From Spirochaetaceae bacterium (GTDB taxonomy: Bacteria > Spirochaetota > Spirochaetia > Treponematales > Breznakiellaceae): 11,850 nt of DNA. Below are positions 6,823-11,850 of the stretch, in pieces. The notes beneath the pieces are model-generated. The model had not been told where the DNA came from. It ran no database searches and was given only the letters and a program-made list of their open reading frames with translations. How positions within the stretch are numbered: the stretch's first letter is position 1; each line of letters begins with the position of its first letter. The position numbers and the translations under genes were made by a program. Location: the NCBI GenBank assembly GCA_031265635.1, contig JAISCK010000238.1, forward strand, positions 1 through 11,850, given 5' to 3'.

Positions 6823-7671
6823 ATGGCAATGGAAGATGTTTTTGACAAACTGCGGACCCTTCAGGATATACTTTCCGAAAAGATAGCCCTGGAACAGGAA
6901 ATCCAGGAGATTCCCAAAATACTGGTTACCCAGGAAGAACTTCTGGCGCGGCTCAAAAAAACCTTTATCGAGAAAAACCAGGACTACGAAAAGGCCAAGA
7001 GTTCCGAGGCCGAATTCAGGAATCTTCTTGCCGACGCCGAAGCCGGACGGGAAAAGGCCGAGAAAAATATGGATTCCATCAACACCCAGCGGGAATACGA
7101 AGCCCTGGACAAGGAAATCCGCGAGGCGTCGGAAAAGGAACAGCAGTACCGCAAGGACCTCCAGAAGGAAGAGCGCGTCATCGCCGAACTGGACGAACAG
7201 ATGAAGCAGCACACCGCCCTTATCGAACAGCAGGAACAGGACCTTGCCGAGCGGCGCAAAGGCATCGAAGACGAAATCGCCGGGAAAAACGCCAAGGTCA
7301 AGGTCCTTCAGGAAGAAGAAGACAGGGTAGTGGTCGGCCTTGACCCTGAGGTACAGTTCAAATTTGAACGCATACTCCGTAATAAAATGGGCAGGGGCAT
7401 CGTGGCGATAAAGAGCGGCGTCTGTACCGGCTGCCACATGATACTGCCGGTTCAGTTTGCCAATATGGTGCGCCTGGGCGAAGAAATAGTTTTTTGCCCC
7501 TACTGTTCCCGCATACTCTTTTATGAGGAAACGGAAGACGGCGAAGAAGAATTCTTTGACCGCGAAGACGCCGGAAGCCTGTCCGACCTTGACGACATTG
7601 AGGAAGAAGAAGAATTCGAGGAAGAAGACGATGAGGAAGACGAAAAGGCCGGCATAGATTACGAGGAATAG
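6823..7671 (+). CDS. Coiled-coil C4 zinc-ribbon protein, CdsZ-like (282 aa)
   Basis: The start is supported by AGAGG six bases upstream; an ATG two codons later is possible but worse spaced. Residues 10-170 form a long, charged coiled-coil hairpin with the conserved INTQREYEALDKEI segment (about 86-99) typical of the COG1579/DUF164 zinc-ribbon family. A zinc ribbon follows with C201-x2-C204 (VCTGCHM) and C225-x2-C228 (FCPYCSR), all four ligands intact. Beyond residue 234 comes an acidic tail dominated by glutamate and aspartate (about 234-282), unusually long for the family as I know it. Family members have been linked to nucleic-acid metabolism and, in chlamydia and others, to secretion or transcription, but no single function is secure. 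It is cytoplasmic, with no signal peptide. It lies 76 bp after rpoD and just before the long hairpin and rnpB. Confidence 0.88.
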   Translation: MAMEDVFDKLRTLQDILSEKIALEQEIQEIPKILVTQEELLARLKKTFIEKNQDYEKAKSSEAEFRNLLADAEAGREKAEKNMDSINTQREYEALDKEIREASEKEQQYRKDLQKEERVIAELDEQMKQHTALIEQQEQDLAERRKGIEDEIAGKNAKVKVLQEEEDRVVVGLDPEVQFKFERILRNKMGRGIVAIKSGVCTGCHMILPVQFANMVRLGEEIVFCPYCSRILFYEETEDGEEEFFDREDAGSLSDLDDIEEEEEFEEEDDEEDEKAGIDYEE

Positions 7672-7676
7672 CATTA

Positions 7677-7847
7677 CCGGTAATGCTCAGTTTATCCCAG
7701 CAGGGGCGAAAGGACACCGCGGGAACGTTTCAGGGGTCCTGTCTGGGGGTAAAGGCCCTCCTTGCGGAGGGCGCTTTTCCCCCAGACACCCCTCCCCGCA
7801 ATCGTTTGGCGTCCTTTCGCAGAGTGAGCAAAACAGAGCATTACCGG
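7677..7847 (+). repeat. 171-nt long hairpin; candidate structured RNA or palindromic repeat
   Basis: This is a near-continuous rod. From the outside, CCGGTAATGCTC (7677-7688) pairs with GAGCATTACCGG (7836-7847), and GCGAAAGGAC (7706-7715) pairs with GTCCTTTCGC (7811-7820). Next come CC plus GCGGG (7717-7723) with CCCGC (7795-7799) and a GG at 7808-7809, then AGGGG (7732-7736) with CCCCT (7789-7793), and TGTCTGGGGG (7740-7749) with CCCCCAGACA (7779-7788). The apex is GCCCTCC (7755-7761), TTGC, GGAGGGC (7766-7772). Unpaired bulges of about eight bases (AACGTTTC on the left, AATCGTTT on the right) sit mid-rod. The length, closing stem, central asymmetric bulges and downstream terminator recall 6S RNA architecture, but I see no sequence signature that proves it. 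A REP/MITE-like interspersed element is an equal alternative. No coding frame is supported here. Confidence 0.6.
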
Positions 7848-7866
7848 CTAACCGGAAATTAAAAGT

Positions 7867-7908
7867 AAAAATCCGTCAAATTAGGGATAATTTGACGGAT
7901 TTTTTTGT
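7867..7908 (+). terminator. Strong rho-independent terminator before rnpB
   Basis: A perfect 16-bp stem (7867-7882 with 7889-7904, core ATCCGTCAAATT) encloses the six-base loop AGGGAT. The 3' side runs into a T tract at 7900-7906. The matching A tract on the 5' side means it could work in both directions, but no gene on the minus strand needs it. It should end the transcript carrying the zinc-ribbon gene and/or the long hairpin, insulating rnpB. Confidence 0.88.
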
Positions 7909-7950
7909 TGAAGGATTAGGTGTTTGAAACAGGGCATTACCGCGCGGGTC

Positions 7951-7979
7951 TTGGCGGGGCTGCTGTTTTTGTGTAGTGT
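7951..7979 (+). promoter_or_regulatory. Predicted rnpB promoter
   Basis: The -35 box TTGGCG (7951-7956) and the -10 box TAGTGT (7974-7979) are separated by exactly 17 bases. The seventh base after the -10 box is A7986, which is also the first base of the P1 helix of RNase P RNA. The agreement between the predicted start site and the RNA end supports the call, although the -10 box matches the consensus at only three positions. Confidence 0.6.
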
Positions 7980-7985
7980 CGGTCC

Positions 7986-8461
7986 AGGCGATGAACCGGG
8001 CAGCCGCCGGGCGCCTGATTTGTCACGTTTGTGCTATCAGGACGCCGGGAGGAAAGTCCGGGCTCCGCAGGGCATGATGCCGGGTAACGCCCGGGACGGC
8101 AGGGCCAAAGCCCCGCCGGACAGAAAGCGCAACAGAAAATATACCGCCTGTCCGCGATACGCGGGAGCGGGGGCCGGTTTCGCGTCCCCGCCGGGCAAGG
8201 GTGAAATGGCGCGGGTAAGAGCCCACCGCGGCGCCGGTAACGGCGCCGGCTGGCAAGCCTCATCAGGAGCAAGGCCAAACAGCGGGTTTATGGCCCGGGA
8301 CCGGCCCCAGGCCGGCCACGGGCCGCAGCCAATGCCCATTGGTTACCCGCGGGTAGGCCGCAGGACGCTGTCCGCAAGGACAGCGCGAGACAGATGGCTG
8401 CACCGGGTTTCGCAAGAAGCCCGGCGACAGAACCCGGCTTACAGGTTCATCGCCTTTTTTT
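7986..8461 (+). ncRNA. rnpB: RNase P RNA, bacterial type A
   Basis: This is the catalytic RNA that matures tRNA 5' ends with the protein RnpA. P1 closes the molecule: AGGCGATGAACC (7986-7997) pairs with GGTTCATCGCCT (8444-8455). P2 is GCAGCC (8000-8005) with GGCTGC (8396-8401). P3 includes CCTGAT (8014-8019) and ATCAGG (8036-8041). The universally conserved P4 strands are at 8049-8065 (GAGGAAAGTCCGGGCTC) and 8427-8441 (ACAGAACCCGGCTTA). GAGCAAGGCCAAA appears at about 8267-8279 and GGGTAGGCCGC after P15. P18 (8366-8385) and P19 (8403-8424) are both capped by GCAA tetraloops, and a P13/P14-region hairpin with GGCGCC arms sits at 8230-8247. At about 470 nt it is longer than the 377-nt E. coli RNA, with GC-rich extensions in the P12 and P16/P17 areas. 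A seven-T run (8455-8461) follows P1. Confidence 0.97.
8455..8461 (+). terminator. T-run at the 3' end of rnpB
   Basis: Seven consecutive T residues follow directly on the P1 3' strand of RNase P RNA. No compact local hairpin immediately precedes it; the nearest is P19 (8403-8424). Termination would rely on the folded RNA (P1/P4) or give a 3' end that is trimmed. Confidence 0.4.
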
Positions 8462-8487
8462 GCCAGGATTAGAACTTATCCTTAAAT
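8460..8487 (+). promoter_or_regulatory. Candidate promoter for the lipoprotein-nnr block
   Basis: TTGCCA (8460-8465, five of six matches to the -35 consensus) and TTAAAT (8482-8487, four of six to the -10) are separated by 16 bases. This predicts a start near 8494 and a leader of about 60 bases before the ATG at 8553. The -35 box overlaps the end of the rnpB T-run. It competes with the alternative at 8517-8545. Confidence 0.4.
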
Positions 8488-8516
8488 AACATCGGTTTTG
8501 CGGAAGCAACATCAGG

Positions 8517-8545
8517 TTGACAAGGGCTGCCGGGGGTACTAAGGT
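8517..8545 (+). promoter_or_regulatory. Alternative promoter with a perfect -35 box
   Basis: TTGACA (8517-8522) is a perfect -35 consensus. Seventeen bases later lies TAAGGT (8540-8545), a poor -10 match. The predicted start would be around 8552, one base before the ATG at 8553, which would make a leaderless mRNA and leave the AAGG at 8541-8544 outside it. It may be a chance match. Confidence 0.3.
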
Positions 8546-8552
8546 TCTTGGT

Positions 8553-9752
8553 ATGAGAACCGGCATCGTTTTTGTAAGCCTTTTCGCGGTTTTTTTCCTT
8601 TCCTGTAAAGCGGGGACCATTCCTTCGATCGCGAGGGAAGACCCTTTTACCCTGAACCTGGGCCGTCTTGAGGACCAGATAGATCTCCTTGACCTGGAAG
8701 GGAGGGGGGGCATACGCAAAACCCGCATAGCCATCAGGGACGGGCTTTTTTATATTTCCAACGGCAACGGGCAGAAAATTACGCGCTATACGTCCTTCGG
8801 GGACCTGCTCTTTATGATTTACAATGACGAAACCAATCCGCCTCCCCTGACCCTCAAACCCCTTTCCGAAACCGAGGGCATGGCGACCCGCTGGGCTGTC
8901 TCCTATCCCCTGCGGGAACCGGGCGAGCTTGCCGTTGATTCCCGCAAGCATATTTTTGTTGAAGACCGTATGCCGCCTGACCGGCACAGCTATGACAGCG
9001 AAACCAGGGCTCTCATGGATTCCACGGTGCTGCACTTTGACGCCGACGGGCGCTTTATCGAATACCTTGGCAGGGAAGGGACCGGGGGCACTCCCTTTCC
9101 CCGGATCAACGGCATCTATACTTCGGCGGAAGATGATCTGGCGGTGGTGTGCCGCCTCCCTTCGGGCTGGCAGGTCTACTGGTTCAATGCCCAGGGCACG
9201 CTGCTCTGGCTGGTTAAGATCGCCAACGAGGAACTGCCCATACCGCCTGACCGGGATGTATGGGCGTCCATGGACACCATAGTCGCCGCCCCTGACGAGC
9301 GGAAACTGTACCTCAAGCTGGATTACTACCGGAATACCTATGACGAATCCACCAATACCAAAACCGGGAGCGTCATGGACAGTTCGGTAATCTGGATTAT
9401 GAATGTAAGCGACGGCGTTTACACGGGAAGGATAGAGGTTCCTTTTTATTCCCTGGTTTTTACGGAGAACAACAAAAGGGTGAGCGAGGACATTAGTTAT
9501 TCCCTGCTCGGCGCGGTACAGGAGGGGAGGGTGATGCTCTACGCTCCGGAGGAAGGCGGCTACGCCATGCTCCTTTTGTACGCCGCTTCCCAGGAACAGC
9601 AGCGGGCCTTTATCAGGGTTGACGCCGATGAGCTGCAGTACAATGCCCTCGGCGTATCGGGCGACGGCATACTCTTTGGCCTTTTCGCTACTTTGTACGA
9701 GGCCAATGTGGTCTGGTGGCGTACCGATCTCGGTTTCAGGTCGCTGCGATGA
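8553..9752 (+). CDS. Predicted lipoprotein, beta-propeller-like (399 aa)
   Basis: The ATG at 8553 is chosen because it begins a classical lipoprotein signal: R2, a hydrophobic core to about residue 16 and the lipobox F-L-S-C with lipidation expected at C18. AAGG at 8541-8544 gives an acceptable ribosome binding site. Upstream in-frame starts would spoil the signal peptide. The phenylalanine at -3 is tolerated by spirochaete lipoboxes. The mature part is rich in alternating beta-strand patterns with repeated aromatic-glycine-aspartate turns (for example DGLFYISNGNG, HFDADGRFIEYLG, WFNAQGTLLWLV, RVDADELQYNALGVSGDGILFG), suggesting an NHL- or propeller-like fold. It resembles proteins catalogued in spirochaetes as the LIC_12708 family, a match I make from memory. 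It should be anchored in the inner or outer membrane facing the periplasm. No catalytic motif is apparent. Its TGA overlaps the nnr ATG. Confidence 0.85.
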   Translation: MRTGIVFVSLFAVFFLSCKAGTIPSIAREDPFTLNLGRLEDQIDLLDLEGRGGIRKTRIAIRDGLFYISNGNGQKITRYTSFGDLLFMIYNDETNPPPLTLKPLSETEGMATRWAVSYPLREPGELAVDSRKHIFVEDRMPPDRHSYDSETRALMDSTVLHFDADGRFIEYLGREGTGGTPFPRINGIYTSAEDDLAVVCRLPSGWQVYWFNAQGTLLWLVKIANEELPIPPDRDVWASMDTIVAAPDERKLYLKLDYYRNTYDESTNTKTGSVMDSSVIWIMNVSDGVYTGRIEVPFYSLVFTENNKRVSEDISYSLLGAVQEGRVMLYAPEEGGYAMLLLYAASQEQQRAFIRVDADELQYNALGVSGDGILFGLFATLYEANVVWWRTDLGFRSLR

Positions 9753-11347
9753 TTCCCCTTGCCGCTGCCGCCGGAGCCAGGGCGCTGGACAGCGAGGCTT
9801 CTTCCTGGTGCCTTGATACCCTGGCTCTGGTTGAAGCGGCGGGCCGGAGCGCCGGCGAGGCTTTTCTTGCCCGGTATCCCGCTTTCTTTGGGCGGGGAAA
9901 ACCGCGCGTTGCCGCGGTTGCCGGGCCCGGCAATAACGGGGCGGACAGCCTTGTGATGCTGAGGTTTTTTATACTGAAAGGTTTTGCGGGGCGGGAACAG
10001 TGCGCCGCGATACTTACCAAAGCCCCCAGGGAAGGTTCAGCCCAGGCCCTCGCGGCGGGGGCCCTTAAAGCTATGGGCGTCGCGGTGTATACGGGGAGCG
10101 AAGGTCTGGCCTTCCTTGACGGGACCGCCCGCGGGGGCGGCCTCATCATAGACGGCATAGCGGGAACGGGCCTTGATGGCCCGCTTAGGGAGGCGGCCCT
10201 GGATATGGTTCTCTTTATCAACGGGCTGAAGCAAAATTCCGCGCCGGGGAGCATGGTGGTCTCTGTTGACCTTCCCTCCGGCTCAGGCGACAGGGCCGAT
10301 GCCTCGTGGCCCGTGATAGACGCGGGCGCTACCCTTGCCGTAGAGCCGCTCAAGACCGCCCTGTATAAACCTGCCTTGCGGAAAAAGGCCGGAACCATAG
10401 TTCCTGTTACGGGAATTTTCCCTCAGGAACTCATCGCGCGCCACGCGAAGGCCGGGCTCTGGACCTGGGACGACGCGCGTTTTCTTGTCGAGGCCCCCGC
10501 GCCCGACGCGCACAAGTACGGCAGGGGCCTTGCCGAAATCTGGGCCGGAAGCGACGGTTTAGCCGGGGCGGCCCGCATAGCCGGGAGGGGCGCGGCAGCC
10601 GCCGGGGCCGGCCTGGTACGGCTCATGGTGGACCCGTCGCTTTACCCCATACTCGCCTCATCCGAAGGCGGCGTCATGGTGGTTCCTGCTGACGGTTCTG
10701 TTGATCCGGGCAGGGATACGCGCTTTAAGAGCGATGTCATCCTCGCCGGTCCGGGCTGGGGCCAGGCCGTCGGCAGGGAGGCCCTTCTGGAGCGGGTTCT
10801 CGGGGCGGCTTCCCTGGGTACGCCGGTCCTCCTTGACGCCGACGCCCTGACCCTTGCCGGGGGGAAGCGTTTTCAGGGACCTGTGCTTATAACCCCCCAT
10901 CCGGGCGAGCTTGAGGCTTTTTCCGGCATACCTAAGGAAGAAGCCCTTGCCCGCCCTGACGAAATTCTGCCCGGGCTCAGCCGGGATACGGGGGCGGTGA
11001 TTCTCTATAAAAGCCATGTGATGTGGATAGCCGCCCCTGACGGCCGCCTTGCCGTTGTGGACGGCATGGTTTCCCAGCTTGCCGCCGGGGGCAGCGGCGA
11101 CCTCTTGGCGGGCCTCGCATCGGGCTTTGCCGCCAGGAAGGCGGCCGCGCGCTCGCGTTCCGCCGGGGCGGAAGGCGGCCCGCCTGCCTTTGACTGGTTT
11201 CCCTGCGCGCTTGCCGCCGCCTCCCTGCTGGTTGAGACCGCGAAGACAGCCGGGGCGGGTTTTGCCGATCCCCTGGCCCTGGCCCCAACCGCCGCCCGCC
11301 TTGCCGCCGGAGCGTTTGACCGGGACAAAAAGCTGCCGATAGTATAA
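9749..11347 (+). CDS. nnr: Bifunctional NAD(P)HX epimerase/dehydratase Nnr (532 aa)
   Basis: Nnr repairs hydrated NADH and NADPH: the N-terminal YjeF_N domain epimerises R- to S-NAD(P)HX, and the C-terminal ribokinase-like domain dehydrates S-NAD(P)HX using ADP or ATP. The epimerase part has GPGNNGADSL (59-68), IIDGIAGTG with D135, and VSVDLPSG with D174. The dehydratase part begins around HKYGRG (255-260) and shows LAGPGWGQ (332-339), LLDADAL (361-367), TPHPGE (382-387) and GGSGDLLAG (447-455), where D451 is the expected catalytic base. The canonical GNNGGDGL motif is altered to GNNGADSL. A low-complexity alanine/arginine/glycine loop lies near 460-480. The ATG overlaps the lipoprotein stop (ATGA). 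An earlier in-frame ATG at 9716 would overlap more of the lipoprotein gene and is less likely. Confidence 0.95.
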   Translation: MIPLAAAAGARALDSEASSWCLDTLALVEAAGRSAGEAFLARYPAFFGRGKPRVAAVAGPGNNGADSLVMLRFFILKGFAGREQCAAILTKAPREGSAQALAAGALKAMGVAVYTGSEGLAFLDGTARGGGLIIDGIAGTGLDGPLREAALDMVLFINGLKQNSAPGSMVVSVDLPSGSGDRADASWPVIDAGATLAVEPLKTALYKPALRKKAGTIVPVTGIFPQELIARHAKAGLWTWDDARFLVEAPAPDAHKYGRGLAEIWAGSDGLAGAARIAGRGAAAAGAGLVRLMVDPSLYPILASSEGGVMVVPADGSVDPGRDTRFKSDVILAGPGWGQAVGREALLERVLGAASLGTPVLLDADALTLAGGKRFQGPVLITPHPGELEAFSGIPKEEALARPDEILPGLSRDTGAVILYKSHVMWIAAPDGRLAVVDGMVSQLAAGGSGDLLAGLASGFAARKAAARSRSAGAEGGPPAFDWFPCALAAASLLVETAKTAGAGFADPLALAPTAARLAAGAFDRDKKLPIV

Positions 11348-11349
11348 CT

Positions 11350-11850
11350 ATGAACAGGAACAAGAGCCCCGAAACCTTTGACCCCAATCCCGTCCGTAAC
11401 GAGGATGTGGTTTTTCATTATTCGCGGGAACACCGCCTTGAGCGGGCCTCGGAAACGGTGCGCGGCCTGAACACCGCCGCCGGGAAGAAAAAGGGCTTTT
11501 TCAGCGCGCTGACAACGAATAAATCCCAGGGTTTCCTTTTGATAAGCATTGTCGTCATGTCGGCGATGATCATGATGGTGTCCATATTTGTCAAAGGCGA
11601 TACGGCGGAATTTGGCGGGAACCGTGTTGAGTTTTCGGCCTTCCGTTTTCAGGGCTCAAGCTATCTGGCCCTTAAAAAAACCGCCCCGAAAAAAGGCAGT
11701 CCCTATACCGGCCCGGTGCATATCGCCGTTTCCCCGCCGCCCGATTCGGCGGCGTCAACCGTTCCCGTTGTTACCCGGACGGTTTTCTTTTCCCTTGAGC
11801 TTGAAGAAGAATTCCGCATGATGCTTCCCTTTGAAAGCGATGAAATCCTT
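11350..11850 (+). CDS. Single-pass membrane protein, N-terminal part (truncated by the window edge)
   Basis: The frame stays open from ATG 11350 to the last base (167 codons) with codon use like the neighbouring genes. It starts two bases after the nnr stop. No clear Shine-Dalgarno precedes it, so translation may depend on coupling to nnr. The N-terminal 60 residues are polar and basic, with a KKKGFF stretch at 47-51, followed by one hydrophobic span at about 61-81 rich in isoleucine and methionine. By the positive-inside rule the N-terminus is cytoplasmic and the C-terminal domain is periplasmic. That domain starts with beta-like segments (VEFSAFRFQGSSYLAL) and a proline-rich linker at about 115-135. 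I recognise no family; it may be a conserved spirochaete membrane protein. Confidence 0.75.
   Translation, partial: MNRNKSPETFDPNPVRNEDVVFHYSREHRLERASETVRGLNTAAGKKKGFFSALTTNKSQGFLLISIVVMSAMIMMVSIFVKGDTAEFGGNRVEFSAFRFQGSSYLALKKTAPKKGSPYTGPVHIAVSPPPDSAASTVPVVTRTVFFSLELEEEFRMMLPFESDEIL

Larger units (their letters stand above)
7671..7942 (+). repeat. Three copies of a GCATTACCG motif between the zinc-ribbon gene and rnpB
   Basis: The copies are at 7671-7680 (GCATTACCGG, the left half of the perfect 16-bp palindrome GCATTACCGGTAATGC at 7671-7686), at 7838-7847 (GCATTACCGG) and at 7934-7942 (GCATTACCG). The second copy is the 3' arm of the long hairpin; its partner is the complement within the first palindrome. 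The third lies just upstream of the rnpB promoter. The first palindrome has dyad symmetry typical of a protein-binding operator, but no regulator is encoded nearby. Confidence 0.5.

Noticed and set aside
6817..7674. 285-codon minus-strand frame over the zinc-ribbon gene, rich in Phe and Leu
   Set aside because: The apparent hydrophobicity is the antisense image of the glutamate- and lysine-rich coiled coil and acidic tail, not a membrane protein.
7677..7847. tmRNA or SRP RNA in the long hairpin
   Set aside because: There is no tRNA-like 3' end with TTCGAATC and CCA as in tmRNA, and no GGAAG tetraloop region as in SRP RNA.
7924..8472. Open frame of 182 codons on the + strand across rnpB, and several minus-strand frames in the same place
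   Set aside because: The DNA is fully explained by RNase P RNA (P1, P2, P3, P4, P18, P19). The translation is arginine- and glycine-rich low-complexity sequence typical of GC-rich structural RNA.
8469..9035. 188-codon minus-strand frame at the start of the lipoprotein gene
   Set aside because: It is antisense to the lipoprotein signal peptide and mature domain and has no supporting motif.
9736..10398. 220-codon minus-strand frame over the start of nnr
   Set aside because: It is alanine/proline/arginine-rich and antisense to the conserved GPGNNG and DLPSG motifs of nnr.
1..11850. Mobile element, CRISPR array or defence system
   Set aside because: I see no transposase, integrase, Cas, restriction or toxin-antitoxin genes and no regularly spaced repeats; all genes are housekeeping or small conserved types with even codon use.

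Overview
This window looks like housekeeping chromosome from a high-GC, Treponema-like spirochaete, possibly from the termite-gut or environmental treponeme group. That assignment is an inference. It rests on the gene order (YkgJ-type cysteine protein, MBL hydrolase, mltG, dnaG, rpoD, zinc-ribbon coiled-coil protein, RNase P RNA, spirochaete-style lipoprotein, nnr), the character of the proteins and the loose lipobox. All genes lie on the + strand. I see no insertion sequence, phage gene, tRNA, CRISPR array or toxin-antitoxin pair, and codon use is even throughout.

Layout: (1) 1-430 holds a 77-aa small protein (52-285) and a non-coding gap with a nested inverted repeat at 321-418. (2) 431-6746 is one compact block of six genes: a YkgJ-family cysteine-cluster protein, an MBL-fold hydrolase, an unrecognised 68-aa protein, mltG, dnaG and rpoD. 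The last three junctions overlap (GTGA, TGATG, ATGA), so these genes are almost certainly co-transcribed and translationally coupled. The block joins a cell-wall lytic transglycosylase to primase and the primary sigma factor, like the macromolecular-synthesis operon of other bacteria but with mltG at its head. (3) A symmetric hairpin (6744-6791) begins at the rpoD stop codon. The CdsZ-like coiled-coil/zinc-ribbon gene follows at 6823-7671. (4) 7672-7985 has no protein gene. It holds a 171-nt near-continuous long hairpin (7677-7847), a strong intrinsic terminator (7867-7908) and a promoter placed correctly for the next RNA. (5) 7986-8461 is RNase P RNA (rnpB) with its P1 closing helix, P4 core and GNRA-capped P18 and P19 visible. 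(6) 8553-11850 is a second tightly packed block: a predicted beta-propeller-like lipoprotein, a bifunctional NAD(P)HX epimerase/dehydratase (nnr) and the start of a single-pass membrane protein cut by the window edge.

I found no convincing new multi-gene system. The items most worth checking are the long hairpin between the zinc-ribbon gene and rnpB (a 6S-like RNA, another small RNA, or an interspersed palindromic repeat), the family of TTTCAAA/TTTGAAA palindromes placed around genes, and the unknown 68-aa protein coupled to mltG.
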